From NCBI RefSeq assembly GCF_003032475.1, contig NZ_CP028369.1:5332001-5396000 (forward strand): DNA of 64,000 bases, in the 5' to 3' direction. The translations under genes were made by a program, and so were the position numbers. Source of the stretch: Streptomyces sp. P3. GTDB lineage: Bacteria; Actinomycetota; Actinomycetes; Streptomycetales; Streptomycetaceae. The notes under the pieces are model-generated. The model saw only the letters and a program-made list of their open reading frames with translations, searched no databases and was not told the DNA's origin. Each line of letters starts with the position of its first letter. Positions within the stretch are counted from its first letter, which is position 1. Shown one piece after another: positions 24,075 to 35,253 of this stretch.

Positions 24075-24179
24075 ATGAAGAAGATCGTCATCGGCGGAGC
24101 GGCCCTGGCCGCCGCGGTCGCCGTATTCGCCGAGGTGTTCCCCGACATCAGGCGCTACCTGCGGATCCGACGGATGTGA
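24075..24179 (+). CDS. 34-aa single-helix membrane peptide
   Basis: Very short gene. ATG 24075 has AGGAG within the preceding 15 bases; an ATG at 24060 overlapping the protease stop would add 5 residues. The peptide is basic at both ends (MKKIVIGG and YLRIRRM) with an alanine/valine-rich helix between, so a single membrane span is likely. Small proteins of this type occur next to hydrogenase genes in Streptomyces and, from memory, are annotated DUF6893. It may anchor the cytoplasmic hydrogenase or its electron acceptor to the membrane (inference). Confidence 0.6.
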   Translation: MKKIVIGGAALAAAVAVFAEVFPDIRRYLRIRRM

Positions 24180-24321
24180 CCGTAGGCGCCCCCGGGTGCG
24201 CCGCGCGGTTGCGTCGAACGGCGTACCCGCGCGGCCGTGACGGCGTGCCGGGCCGTGCGACCCGGCCGGGCGCGCCTCTAATGAAGCCCGGCGGAGGCAG
24301 CCTGCGGAAGGACGGAACCCC

Positions 24322-24717
24322 ATGCACGAGATGTCCGTCGCGCTGGCCGTCGTCGACCAGGTGGCCGAGGCCGCCGGCCGGTCCGCAGGCGTCACGGCGG
24401 TGCGGTCCGTACGGCTCCGGGTGGGTGAACTGGCCGGCGTCGTACCGGACGCCCTCGCCTTCTCCTTCGAGCTGGCCTGCGCCGGAACGCTGCTGGAAGG
24501 CGCCGAACTGATCACCGAAGCGGTGCCCGGGCGGGCCCGCTGCACGCCCTGCGCGCACGAATGGGCCGTCGGCATGCCACCCCGGCTGACCTGCCCCGCG
24601 TGCGGCGCGACGCACACCGAGCTGCTCGCCGGCCGGGAGCTGCAGATCGTCGACGTGCGCTGGGAGGACGGCCCGCCGCACGCGTCCCCCCGCGAACCGA
24701 TCTCCGAGGAGCGCTGA
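24322..24717 (+). CDS. hypA: HypA, Ni insertion zinc protein
   Basis: 131-aa protein opening [16 protein letters not shown], in which His2 is the known Ni ligand of HypA. A zinc ribbon is formed by CTPCAHEWA and CPACGAT near residues 74-95. HypA delivers Ni2+ to the hydrogenase large subunit in partnership with HypB. ATG 24322 follows a GGAAGGACGG-rich site. It begins the hyp set after a 142-base gap that may hold a separate promoter (TAATGA-like -10 near 24280). HypB follows 3 bases after the stop. Confidence 0.95.
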   Translation: MHEMSVALAVVDQVAEAAGRSAGVTAVRSVRLRVGELAGVVPDALAFSFELACAGTLLEGAELITEAVPGRARCTPCAHEWAVGMPPRLTCPACGATHTELLAGRELQIVDVRWEDGPPHASPREPISEER

Positions 24718-24720
24718 ACC

Positions 24721-25514
24721 ATGTGCCGTGTCGTCGACCTGCGGCAGGCCGTACTCGCGAAGAACGACGCGAGCGCCGACGCACTGCGCGCCCGCCTCGC
24801 CGCCCGCGGCACGGCCGTCGTCAACCTGCTGTCCAGTCCGGGCAGCGGCAAGACCGCGCTGCTGGAGCAGGAGCTGCTGCGGGCACGGGAGCGGTCCGTT
24901 CCCGTCGCGGCGCTGAGCGCCGATCTCGCCACCGAGAACGACGCGGTCCGCCTCGCGCGTTCGGGCGTCCCCGTGAAGCAGGTGCTCACCGACGGACTGT
25001 GCCATCTGGAGGCGGGGATGCTCGCCGCTCACCTGGACGGATGGCTGCCCGACGACACCCGGCTGCTGTTCGTGGAGAACGTCGGCAACCTGGTCTGCCC
25101 GGCCTCCTACGACCTGGGGGAGACCCTGAGGGTCACGCTCGCCAGCGTGACGGAGGGCGAGGACAAGCCCCTCAAGTACCCCACCGCCTTCGGCCTCGCC
25201 CACCTGGTCGTGCTCACCAAGACCGACATCGCGCAGGCCGTCGAGTTCGACGAGATCGCCTTCCGCGCGAACGTGGAACGGGTCAACCCGGGAGTAGAGG
25301 TGATCCTGACCTCGGCACGGCGGGGGCAGGGGATCGGCGCGCTGCTCGACCGTGCGACGGCGGCCGCGGACGGGGAACCGGTGCACACGCCCGTGATGGC
25401 CCGGCCGCCGCAGCACGACGGCCACACTCATGCCGACCACGGCCACACCCACCCGCACGACGGCCACTCCCACGCGGCCCCGGATGCCGGCGGCACCATG
25501 GCCCACTCCCACCC

Positions 25515-25518
<4 letters not shown>
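24721..25518 (+). CDS. hypB: HypB, Ni-binding GTPase
   Basis: 265-aa GTPase that powers Ni delivery. P-loop [15 protein letters not shown] near residue 40, [16 protein letters not shown], switch and metal-site region [29 protein letters not shown] (G3) and LTKTDI (G4). The start is MCRVVDLRQ; there is no His cluster near the N-terminus. Instead, a His/Asp-rich tail of about 45 residues at the C-terminus carries at least 14 His in [16 protein letters not shown] repeats, which could store Ni. It overlaps hypF by GTGA. Confidence 0.95.
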
Positions 25519-27986
<2,468 letters not shown>

Positions 27987-28238
27987 CGGCACCCGGATGG
28001 CCACCGTCGACTTCGGCGGCGTGGTCAAGGAGGTGTGCCTGGAGTACCTGCCCGACCTGCGCGTCGGCGAGTACGCCATCGTCCACGTCGGGTTCGCCCT
28101 GCAACGCCTGGACGAGGAGTCGGCGCGCCAGACGCTCGAACTCTTCGCCGAACTGGGCCTGCTGCAGGAGGAGTTCGGCGATCCCTGGGAGTCGGCGGCG
28201 ATGGAGGCGGGCGAGGACGCCGTGGAAGAGGTGCGGAA

Positions 28239-29366
28239 GTGAAGTACATCGACGAGTTCCAGGACCCCGAGCTGGCGCGCCGGCTCCTCGACGACATCCA
28301 CGCCACGGTGACCGGGCCGTGGGCCCTGATGGAGGTGTGCGGGGGACAGACGCACAGCATCATCCGGCACGGGATCGACCAACTCCTGCCGAAGGAGCTC
28401 GAGTTGATCCACGGGCCGGGGTGCCCGGTGTGCGTGACCCCGCTGGAGGTCATCGACAAGGCCCTGGAGATCGCCTCCCGGCCGGAGGTGATCTTCTGCT
28501 CCTTCGGCGACATGCTGCGGGTGCCCGGCACGGGACGGGACCTGTTCCAGGTCCGGGGCGAGGGCGGTGACGTACGCGTCGTCTACTCGCCGCTCGACGC
28601 GCTGCGCGTCGCCCGGCAGAACCCCGACCGCCAGGTCGTGTTCTTCGGCATCGGCTTCGAGACGACGGCGCCCCCCAACGCCATGACGGTCCATCAGGCG
28701 CGGAAGCTGGGCATCGCCAACTTCAGCATGCTGGTGTCCCATGTCCGCGTGCCACCGGCCATCGAGGCGATCATGTCGTCGCCGAGCTGCCGGGTGCAGG
28801 GCTTCCTCGCGGCGGGGCACGTCTGCAGCGTGATGGGGATGGGGGAGTACTCGGGACTGGCGGAGCGCTTCCGGGTGCCGATCGTCGTGACCGGCTTCGA
28901 GCCGCTGGACATCCTCGAAGGCGTGCGCCGCGCCGTCCGCCAGCTGGAACGCGGTGAGCACACCGTCGACAACGCCTACGCGCGGGCCGTGCGCCCGGAA
29001 GGCAACCCGGCCGCCCGCGCCATGCTCGAGGACGTCTTCGAGGTCACCGACCGTGCCTGGCGCGGCATCGGGGTGATCCCCGGCAGTGGCTGGCGGCTGT
29101 CGTCGAAGTACCGCGACCACGACGCCGAGTACCGCTTCCCGGTCGACGGCATCCGGACCGAGGAACCCGCCGCGTGCCGCAGCGGGGAGGTCCTGCAGGG
29201 ACTGCTCAAGCCGCACGAGTGCGAGGCCTTCGGCACCGTGTGCACCCCGCGCACCCCCCTGGGGGCCACGATGGTCTCCAGCGAGGGCGCCTGCGCCGCG
29301 TACTACCTCTACCGGCGGCTCGACATGCCCGCCGGCAAGACCAGGGAGGCGACCCCCGTTGTCTGA
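28239..29366 (+). CDS. hypD: HypD, scaffold for Fe(CN)2CO assembly
   Basis: 375-aa protein starting at GTG 28239. Conserved motifs are [47 protein letters not shown], and a C-terminal 4Fe-4S site ([28 protein letters not shown]). HypD with HypC builds the Fe(CN)2CO unit, using CN from HypE and CO made by HoxX in this locus. It overlaps hypC by 4 bases and hypE by 8 bases. Length is standard. Confidence 0.95.
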   Translation: MKYIDEFQDPELARRLLDDIHATVTGPWALMEVCGGQTHSIIRHGIDQLLPKELELIHGPGCPVCVTPLEVIDKALEIASRPEVIFCSFGDMLRVPGTGRDLFQVRGEGGDVRVVYSPLDALRVARQNPDRQVVFFGIGFETTAPPNAMTVHQARKLGIANFSMLVSHVRVPPAIEAIMSSPSCRVQGFLAAGHVCSVMGMGEYSGLAERFRVPIVVTGFEPLDILEGVRRAVRQLERGEHTVDNAYARAVRPEGNPAARAMLEDVFEVTDRAWRGIGVIPGSGWRLSSKYRDHDAEYRFPVDGIRTEEPAACRSGEVLQGLLKPHECEAFGTVCTPRTPLGATMVSSEGACAAYYLYRRLDMPAGKTREATPVV

Positions 29367-30435
29367 CACCACCGCTGCCCCCGCCGCCCTGGACATCGAG
29401 GCGTGGACCTGTCCGGCGCCCGTGCGGGACCGGCCGCGTGTCGTGATGGGCCACGGCGGCGGCGGAGCCCTTTCCGCCGAACTGGTCCAGCAGATCTTCG
29501 CGCCCGCCTACGGAGGCGAGGTGCTCGCCCAGATGGGGGATGCCGCGGTCCTCTCCCTGGGCGGCGTCCGGCTGGCGTTCTCCACCGACTCCTACGTGGT
29601 GCGGCCGTTGTTCTTCCCCGGCGGCAGCATCGGCGACCTGGCCGTCAACGGCACCGTCAACGACCTCGCCATGAGCGGCGCTCGCGCCGCCTACCTCTCC
29701 TGCGGATTCATCCTGGAGGAGGGCGTCGAGCTGGACGTGGTCACGCGGGTGTCCGAGGCGCTGGGCGCGGCCGCGCGCACCGCCGGTGTGCAGGTGGCCA
29801 CCGGGGACACCAAGGTCGTGGAGGCGGGCCACGGCGACGGGATCTTCATCAACACGGCGGGCGTCGGTCTGGTCCCCGCGGGCGTCGACCTGCGTCCGCA
29901 GCGGGTCGTCCCCGGCGATGTCGTGATCGTCAGCGGTGCCATCGGTCTCCACGGGGTGGCGATCATGAGCGTGCGCGAGGGCCTGGAGTTCGGCGTGGAG
30001 ATCAAGAGCGACTGCGCGGCACTCGGCGGCCTGGTCGACGCCATGCTCGCCGTCACCCCGGATCTGCACGTCCTGCGCGATCCCACCCGGGGTGGCCTCG
30101 CGGCCACGCTCAACGAGATCGCGGGAGCCTCCGGCGCCGGGGTGGTCGTCCGGGAACGCGACGTCCCGGTCCCGCCCGAGGTGGCCAACGCCTGCGCCGT
30201 TCTCGGACTGGATCCCCTGTACATCGCCAACGAGGGCAAGCTGGTGGCCTTCGTGCCGCGCGAGCACGCCGACTCCGTGCTCGAGGCGATGCGGGCCCAT
30301 CCGCTGGGCACGGATTCCGTGATCATCGGTGAGGCCGTCGAGGAGCATCCCGGCATGGTGGTCACCCGGACCGGCCTCGGGGGGACGCGCGTCGTCGATC
30401 TGCCGATCGGGGAGCAGTTGCCGCGCATCTGCTGA
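29359..30435 (+). CDS. hypE: HypE, thiocyanate-forming dehydratase
   Basis: 358-aa ATP-dependent protein from TTG 29359, with GGGAGG about 10 bases upstream and an 8-base overlap with hypD. The start of the PurM-like fold is [53 protein letters not shown] and [18 protein letters not shown] follow. The C-terminal PRIC supplies the Cys that accepts the carbamoyl group from HypF. It is the last hydrogenase gene. A convergent hairpin (30472-30508) follows. Confidence 0.95.
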   Translation: MSDTTAAPAALDIEAWTCPAPVRDRPRVVMGHGGGGALSAELVQQIFAPAYGGEVLAQMGDAAVLSLGGVRLAFSTDSYVVRPLFFPGGSIGDLAVNGTVNDLAMSGARAAYLSCGFILEEGVELDVVTRVSEALGAAARTAGVQVATGDTKVVEAGHGDGIFINTAGVGLVPAGVDLRPQRVVPGDVVIVSGAIGLHGVAIMSVREGLEFGVEIKSDCAALGGLVDAMLAVTPDLHVLRDPTRGGLAATLNEIAGASGAGVVVRERDVPVPPEVANACAVLGLDPLYIANEGKLVAFVPREHADSVLEAMRAHPLGTDSVIIGEAVEEHPGMVVTRTGLGGTRVVDLPIGEQLPRIC

Positions 30436-30471
30436 CAGGGCGCGCTCCGCTCGTGGGGCAGAGCACTCCTT

Positions 30472-30508
30472 CGGACCCCGATCGGAAGGTCAACCCGCCC
30501 GGGGTCCG
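30472..30508. terminator. Hairpin terminator after hypE
   Basis: CGGACCCCG (30472-30480) and CGGGGTCCG (30500-30508), a perfect 9-bp stem, between the convergent hypE and the small basic gene. The right arm is inside the 3' end of the small gene. Confidence 0.5.
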
Positions 30509-30876
30509 GACGGCGGGTCCTGTGGATCCACACCGCTCTTCGAGGAGGCGTCCTTCGTGCCGCTGGGTCGCTGGGAGCGGCCCCTGCGTCCGGTGTCGCG
30601 CCTGCCCTTCTCCTGTGCGTCGCCGTACTCCTCACCGCGCCCGCCGGGACTCTCGGCGGTGTCACCCGGCACGGACCTCGTCTCCTCCGCGGATCTCGTC
30701 CGGCCGCGGCCCCGCTCCCCGGCGTGCTCACCCGCGTGGAACGAGCGACGGGCGCTCGGGTTGTCCTGCCGGCGCGTCTCGTCCACGTCGGGTGACCAGC
30801 CGTGGTGCTCGCCGCCCTGGTGACGGCTGGGACCCTCTCCGTGCGGTGGTTCGGACGAACGTGGCTTCTTCGACAT
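30490..30876 (-). CDS. Small highly hydrophilic protein
   Basis: 128-aa protein with no recognised domain. The start MSKKPRSSEPPHGEGPSRHQ and the body (Arg, Glu, Ser, Gly, His rich, no Cys, almost no hydrophobic residues) indicate an intrinsically disordered protein. Such short, charged proteins are common near stress genes in Streptomyces. ATG 30876 has AAAGGACGG upstream. Its leader (30900-30960) is AT-rich compared with the rest of the region, as expected of a promoter. It is convergent with hypE. Function unknown. Confidence 0.55.
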   Translation of the reverse strand: MSKKPRSSEPPHGEGPSRHQGGEHHGWSPDVDETRRQDNPSARRSFHAGEHAGERGRGRTRSAEETRSVPGDTAESPGGRGEEYGDAQEKGRRDTGRRGRSQRPSGTKDASSKSGVDPQDPPSGPRAG

Positions 30877-30988
30877 GGTCCGATCCGTCCTTTCGCGGTC
30901 AGCGGGGACGCCGCTCACGCGCACCCGATATGGGTAAATTATCCTCTCTTGCGTAAGGGCGGGCATGTCGCGGGTGTGATCGGAGCGA

Positions 30989-31022
30989 GACGGCCCGCCG
31001 GTGATGAGTCCGGCGGGCCGTC
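30989..31022 (-). terminator. Hairpin terminator of GH54 gene
   Basis: GACGGCCCGCCGG (30989-31001) and CCGGCGGGCCGTC (31010-31022): a perfect 13-bp stem with an 8-base loop, 19 bases after the GH54 stop. Confidence 0.8.
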
Positions 31023-31040
31023 GGTGACCGTGGAGCCGGG

Positions 31041-32540
31041 TCAGGGGGCGATGTCCCACTGCTGGCAGACGTTGTCGAGCTGCTGCCACTGGCGCACCGC
31101 GGTGCCGTTGGTCGTTGCGCAGTTCGCGACGTCCAGCGTCATGCCGGTGTTGACGTTGGAGATCGTGTAGTGGGTGCCGACCCTCGTGACGTCCCACTGC
31201 TGGCACCGGTTGCCGAGCGAGGCCCACAGCTGGACGGCCGTGCCGTTGGACTGCGCGCAGTTCTTGTCGTCGAGGACCGTGCCGCTGTTGACGTTGGTGA
31301 TGGTGTAGTGGCCGTTGCCCGCGCCAGCGAACTTCCACTTCTGGCAGGCGTTGCCGAGCGAGGACCACAGGTCGACCGAGGTCCCGTTGGCGGTACCGCA
31401 GTTGACCGCGTCCAGGACCTTGCCGGAGTTGGGGTTGGTCAGCCGGTAGGCGGTGCCTGCGACGGGGAAGGTGACGGCCGGGGTGGTGTAGCCGACGGAG
31501 GTGATGTTGGCCTGCACCGCGTTGTCGGCGGCGTTGGTCGGGTAGCCGGCGGTCATGACGCCTTCGAAGAAGGAGCCGTCGGACCCGTTGCTGTTGTCAC
31601 CGCCGGTGCCGAGGACGATGGCGCCCTCCAGGTGCATGGGGGTGTATCCGCCGAGGTTGGGCAGCGCCCCGTCGTACCAGGTCGTCAGTGATCCCGATTG
31701 CGCGTTGCCGCCCTTGATGGCGTAGGTCGTCGTGCCGTTGTTCTTCTCCATGGCGGTGACGTATTCGCTGGAGTTCCCGGTGTTGGCCGGGTTGGCGCCG
31801 TTCCCTCCGAAGAACAGCCCGTTCTCCAGGTCGGCCTCGACCCAGGGGCCCGCTCCGGCGCCGGCGCAGGAGAACCAGCACTCCGTACCGAAGTTGATCG
31901 CGTCCATGTGGCCGTTGCCGGTGTCGTTGCCGGACGTCTCGGCGTTGCCGTAGTCGAAGCAGCAGCGGTTGTTCACGTGGTGGCCGCTGGTCACCATGTA
32001 GGCGCCCTCGGGGGAGCTGCCGGTGGCGATGCCCGTGGTGCTGTTGTCGCGGTAGCCGACGCCGGCGGACACGAAGACGCCGTACGCCGCGTGACCGCCG
32101 ACGGTGACCGGCAGCGCGTTGGCGATCGCGCCGACGTCCTGCCCGCCGTTGCCGCCCGGCCCCTCGACGGTCAGGTCGTTGTGGTTCGCGCTCTGGTCGT
32201 AGATCTTGGTGATGATGCAGGTCGTGCCCGAGCAGAAGGAGTCCTGCGCCGCCGCGTTGGCGTAGCCGCCGGCGCTGAGCACGCCGATGTTGGCGGTCGT
32301 GGAGTCCGAGGCGCGCTTGACCTGGTAGAGCGGGCCGTTGTAGGCGGCGTAGAGCGCCCGTGTGGTGCTGTGGGCGGCGGCGCAGGGGGTGCCCGCGGAC
32401 GCGTAGATGTCGCACGGCAGGGACGAGGCGGCCTCGGCCGTGCCCGCGGTGCTGATGACCCCGGCCAGGAGGCCGGCGAGCAGTGCGAGGACCGCTCCCA
32501 CCACCCTCAGGCGAAGCCCTTTCAGGTGTCTGGCTATCAC
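31041..32540 (-). CDS. Secreted GH54 alpha-L-arabinofuranosidase with ricin-type lectin domain
   Basis: 499-aa secreted protein. GTG 32540 has GGAAGAGG upstream; the in-frame extension to 32669 is not needed. The signal peptide (LRLRVVGAVLALLAGLLAGV) is likely cut after AEA near residue 37. The GH54 catalytic domain opens SSLPCDIYASAGTPC and shows the disulfide-rich NNRCCFDYGNAE, GTECWFSCAGAGAGPW and GSDGSFFEGVMTAGYPT segments typical of AbfB-type enzymes. At the C-terminus a ricin B-type lectin domain with three QxW repeats (CQKWKF, CQQWDV, CQQWDI) replaces the arabinose-binding CBM42 of fungal AbfB. It releases arabinose from arabinoxylan or arabinan. LacI-type operators lie upstream. Confidence 0.92.
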   Translation of the reverse strand: MIARHLKGLRLRVVGAVLALLAGLLAGVISTAGTAEAASSLPCDIYASAGTPCAAAHSTTRALYAAYNGPLYQVKRASDSTTANIGVLSAGGYANAAAQDSFCSGTTCIITKIYDQSANHNDLTVEGPGGNGGQDVGAIANALPVTVGGHAAYGVFVSAGVGYRDNSTTGIATGSSPEGAYMVTSGHHVNNRCCFDYGNAETSGNDTGNGHMDAINFGTECWFSCAGAGAGPWVEADLENGLFFGGNGANPANTGNSSEYVTAMEKNNGTTTYAIKGGNAQSGSLTTWYDGALPNLGGYTPMHLEGAIVLGTGGDNSNGSDGSFFEGVMTAGYPTNAADNAVQANITSVGYTTPAVTFPVAGTAYRLTNPNSGKVLDAVNCGTANGTSVDLWSSLGNACQKWKFAGAGNGHYTITNVNSGTVLDDKNCAQSNGTAVQLWASLGNRCQQWDVTRVGTHYTISNVNTGMTLDVANCATTNGTAVRQWQQLDNVCQQWDIAP

Positions 32541-32627
32541 TGTGAACCTCTTCCGTCGTGCGTTCTTCACCGGCCCGGCGCCGAAGGCGCGGGCGGCAGG
32601 GGGACGTCCGGTCGGCGAACCGGGAAT

Positions 32628-32641
32628 TGTGAGCGCTAACA
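32628..32641. promoter_or_regulatory. LacI-type operator near GH54 start
   Basis: TGTGAGCGCTAACA, palindromic at 12 of 14 positions around the CG centre shared by LacI/GalR sites; the flanking AATT and ATT make it resemble the E. coli lac operator. It lies 88 bases upstream of the GH54 start, so substrate-responsive repression is likely. Confidence 0.6.
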
Positions 32642-32726
32642 TTCGAGAAGCCCGGAGGTCACCACTCATCCGAGCCCTGGGGGGCGGGGGTGTGAACGGT
32701 TCGTCGGTGGCTCTGTGTCGGAGCTG

Positions 32727-32746
32727 GTCCAGGGGTGTGCCTGGAC
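32727..32746. repeat. 20-bp perfect inverted repeat
   Basis: GTCCAGG, a 6-base spacer, and CCTGGAC. Located upstream of the LacI-type operator; possible second regulator site or hairpin. Confidence 0.4.
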
Positions 32747-32792
32747 GGTTCTCATACGATTGGCGGTGATCGACCGGTCCCGTGACTCCGCC

Positions 32793-32821
32793 TTTTTACG
32801 CCGGTGTGAACATCGGGTCAA
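32793..32821 (-). promoter_or_regulatory. Candidate minus-strand promoter upstream of GH54 gene
   Basis: On the minus strand TTGACC (32821-32816), a 17-bp spacer, then TAAAAA (32798-32793). The -35 matches the vegetative consensus well, the -10 only partly. It would give a leader of about 245 bases. Confidence 0.3.
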
Positions 32822-32822
32822 C

Positions 32823-32835
32823 ACTGTTGAACAGT
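32823..32835. repeat. 13-bp perfect palindrome
   Basis: ACTGTTGAACAGT, within the AT-rich part of the GH54 upstream region and next to the candidate -35 element. Regulator unknown. Confidence 0.4.
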
Positions 32836-32996
32836 CAAGAGTATGGAAACAAAGGCCATGCCATTCCTTGACCTTGATTTCCGTTATGCCGGAACGGTGT
32901 CTCTCGACCGCGGAGCCGTCGGGTCGGGGAGCCGGTGATCCGGCACGCTCCTGGGTGCTCCGGATCGAGCGGTCGACCGGTCCCGGCCTCGCGCAA

Positions 32997-33010
32997 TGTG
33001 TGCGCTAACA
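32997..33010. promoter_or_regulatory. Second LacI-type operator
   Basis: TGTGTGCGCTAACA, 13 of 14 identical to the operator at 32628 and 369 bp away in the same orientation. It lies just past the 3' end of the LysR gene. Pairs of LacI sites at such distances can loop. Confidence 0.5.
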
Positions 33011-33091
33011 AGATGTCACGGCCGTTCCGGCCGTTCGCCTGAGCCGCTTCGGAGCGGGCACCCGGCCGAACGCGCCCGACGGGAAACGGAG

Positions 33092-33976
33092 TTACCGCAA
33101 CATCGCCCGGATGATTCCCACGGTGCGCGCCAGATGCGGCTCGGAGCGGTCCGCTCGGTGGGCGACGGCCAGTTCCACCCGTGCGTCCGGTCCGGCCAGC
33201 GGCAGATAGACGACGCCGTCGAGCGCCAACGCGGTCACGGGTCCGGGCACGACAGCGACACCGAGCCCGCCGGCCACCAGCGTGACGAGGGTCGAGGTCT
33301 CACCGACCTCGTGGCGGATGTGCGGCTCGACGCCGGCGTCGCGCAGGAGACCGAGGACGACGTCGTACATCACGGACCGGCGGCCGGCGGAGTGCACGAT
33401 CAGGTCCGCGCCGGCCAGGTCGGCGGCGCGCAGCCGCTTCCGGCGGGCGAGGGGGTGGCCGGCCGGCACCGCGACGACGAGCCGGTCCCGGCGCAGGGGG
33501 TGCACGGTGAGGGAGGGACCGGCCGCCACGGGGCGCAGCAGCGCCACGTCGATCGCGCCGGTGCGCAGCGCCTCGACCTGGTCGGGCGCGAGCATCTCGC
33601 CGCGGAAGGAGAAGTCGACGCCGGGAAGCTCTTCCGTGAGCCGCCGTGAGAGGGCGGGCAGCAGGCTGTAGGTCGCCGAGCCCACACAGCCGATCGCGAG
33701 GTGGCCCACCGAGCCGGCGGCGACGAGCCGGGCGTGCCGGGCGGCCTCGTCGACGTCGGCGAGGATCGCGCGCGCCCGCCCGAGATAGGCCCGGCCGGCC
33801 TCGGTGAGGTCGACGCGGCGGGTCGTGCGGTGGAACAGCTCGACGCCGAGCTCGGCCTCGAGCTGCCGGATCTGCGTGGACAGCGGCGGCTGGGCCATGT
33901 GCAGCCGCTCGGCGGCGCGACCGAAGTGGCGCTCCTCGGCCACGGCCACGAAGTACCGCAGGTGACGCAGATCCAT
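33092..33976 (-). CDS. LysR-family regulator of pca genes
   Basis: 294-aa LysR-type activator. The N-terminal HTH is MDLRHLRYFVAVAEERHFG, ERLHMAQPPLSTQIRQLEAEL, FHRTTRRVDLTEAG. The effector domain follows (LAIGCVGSATYSLLPALSRRL, FRGEMLAPDQVEALRTGAIDVALLRPV, VAVPAGHPLARRK). It resembles the BenM/CatM/PcaQ branch that senses aromatic-degradation intermediates. It diverges from pcaF with 71 bases between, and a 6-12-6 inverted repeat lies in that gap. The likely inducer is beta-ketoadipate or a close relative (inference). Autorepression is usual for the family. Confidence 0.9.
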   Translation of the reverse strand: MDLRHLRYFVAVAEERHFGRAAERLHMAQPPLSTQIRQLEAELGVELFHRTTRRVDLTEAGRAYLGRARAILADVDEAARHARLVAAGSVGHLAIGCVGSATYSLLPALSRRLTEELPGVDFSFRGEMLAPDQVEALRTGAIDVALLRPVAAGPSLTVHPLRRDRLVVAVPAGHPLARRKRLRAADLAGADLIVHSAGRRSVMYDVVLGLLRDAGVEPHIRHEVGETSTLVTLVAGGLGVAVVPGPVTALALDGVVYLPLAGPDARVELAVAHRADRSEPHLARTVGIIRAMLR

Positions 33977-33980
33977 AGGT

Positions 33981-34004
33981 CATCCGTATCAATCGGCTCG
34001 GATG
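33981..34004. promoter_or_regulatory. Inverted repeat, candidate LysR binding site
   Basis: CATCCG (33981-33986), 12-base spacer, CGGATG (33999-34004). Centred about 55 bases upstream of pcaF, the usual place for activation by a LysR protein. Confidence 0.5.
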
Positions 34005-34034
34005 TGCGTACTTCAGAATATCGCGGGCCGGGAT

Positions 34035-34040
34035 TAGCGT
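34035..34040 (+). promoter_or_regulatory. Candidate -10 of pcaFIJ
   Basis: TAGCGT ends 7 bases before the pcaF ATG. There is no clear -35 and no Shine-Dalgarno, so an activator-dependent, leaderless transcript is plausible. Confidence 0.4.
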
Positions 34041-34047
34041 CACTGCC

Positions 34048-35253
34048 ATGAGTGCATTCCTGTACGCCGCGACCCGGACGCCGTTCGGCCGCTTCAACGG
34101 CGCGCTGGCCGGGGTCCGCCCCGACGACCTCGCCGCCGCCGCGATCACCTCGACGCTCGCCCGGGTGCCCGGTCTCGACCGCGCCGCGATCGACGACGTG
34201 GTGTGGGGCAACGCCAACGGCGCCGGGGAGGAGAACCGCAACGTCGGCCGTATGGCGGCGCTGCTCGCCGGGCTCCCGGTGAGCGTGCCCGGCACCACGG
34301 TCAACCGGCTGTGCGGTTCGAGCCTCGACGCGGCGATGACGGCCGGCCGGATGATCGAGACCGGCGACGCCGAGGTGGTGCTGACCGGCGGCGTCGAGTC
34401 GATGACCCGGGCGCCGTGGGTGCTGCCCAAGTCGGCGAAGCCCTTCCCGGCCGGCGACGTCACCGCGGTCTCGACCACGCTCGGCTGGCGGCTCGTCAAC
34501 CCGCTGATGCCCAAGGAGTGGACGGTCAGTCTCGGCGAGGCCAACGAGCAACTCAGGGAGCGCTTCGGCATCTCCCGCGAACGGCAGGACGAGTTCGCCG
34601 CCCGTTCCCACCGACTCGCCCACCAGGCATGGGAGTCGGGCTTCTACGACGACCTCGTGGCGCCGGTCGAGGGCGTCGGCCTGACCCGCGACGAGAGCAT
34701 CAGGGCCGGATCCACGCCGGAGGTGCTGGCCGGGCTCAAGCCGGTCTTCCGGACACCGGAGCAGGGCGGCACCATCACGGCGGGCAACGCCAGCCCCCTC
34801 AACGACGGCGCCTCCGCCGTGCTGCTGGGCAGCGAGAAGGCCGCGGCCGTGATCGGGGCCGACCCGATCGCCCGCATCGCCGGCCGCGGCGTGAGCGCCC
34901 TGGAGCCGCAGGCCTTCGGCTACGCCCCGGTCGAAGCCGCGAACCGTGCGCTGGCCCGGGCCGGGATCGGCTGGGACCGGGTGGGCGCGGTCGAGCTCAA
35001 CGAAGCCTTCGCGGTGCAGTCGCTCGCCTGCCTCGACGCATGGAAGGTCGACCCCGCCCTCGTCAACCAGAAGGGCGGCGCCATCGCGATCGGGCACCCG
35101 CTGGGCGCGTCGGGCGGCCGTGTCCTCGCCACCCTGGCCAAGGTGCTGCGGGAGACCCGGCAGCGCTACGGCGTCGCGGCCATCTGCATCGGGGTGGGCC
35201 AGGGGCTGGCCGTCGTGCTCGAGAACTGCGGCGTCACGGAGGCGACCCGGTGA
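34048..35253 (+). CDS. pcaF: 3-oxoadipyl-CoA thiolase
   Basis: 401-aa thiolase with all catalytic motifs: nucleophilic Cys in NRLCGSSLDAAM near residue 90, NEAFAVQSLACLDAW, the His in GGAIAIGHPLGASGGR near residue 350, and the second Cys in AICIGVGQGLAVVL. It splits beta-ketoadipyl-CoA into succinyl-CoA and acetyl-CoA, the last step of the beta-ketoadipate pathway. ATG 34048 lacks a ribosome site. GTGA overlap with pcaI shows an operon with the CoA-transferase. The strong YAATRTPFGRFNGAL opening is typical of PcaF. Confidence 0.92.
   Translation: MSAFLYAATRTPFGRFNGALAGVRPDDLAAAAITSTLARVPGLDRAAIDDVVWGNANGAGEENRNVGRMAALLAGLPVSVPGTTVNRLCGSSLDAAMTAGRMIETGDAEVVLTGGVESMTRAPWVLPKSAKPFPAGDVTAVSTTLGWRLVNPLMPKEWTVSLGEANEQLRERFGISRERQDEFAARSHRLAHQAWESGFYDDLVAPVEGVGLTRDESIRAGSTPEVLAGLKPVFRTPEQGGTITAGNASPLNDGASAVLLGSEKAAAVIGADPIARIAGRGVSALEPQAFGYAPVEAANRALARAGIGWDRVGAVELNEAFAVQSLACLDAWKVDPALVNQKGGAIAIGHPLGASGGRVLATLAKVLRETRQRYGVAAICIGVGQGLAVVLENCGVTEATR

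Larger units (their letters stand above)
32541..33091. other. 550-bp non-coding promoter region of the GH54 gene
   Basis: No gene seen. It is AT-rich around 32780-32890. It holds two LacI-type palindromes, one 20-bp perfect inverted repeat, a 13-bp perfect palindrome, and a candidate minus-strand promoter, each listed separately. The 3' end of the LysR gene borders it. Confidence 0.7.

Noticed and set aside
31041..32669. Longer 542-aa version of the GH54 protein
   Set aside because: It would bury the signal peptide inside the protein and run through the LacI-type operator; GTG 32540 has a good ribosome site.
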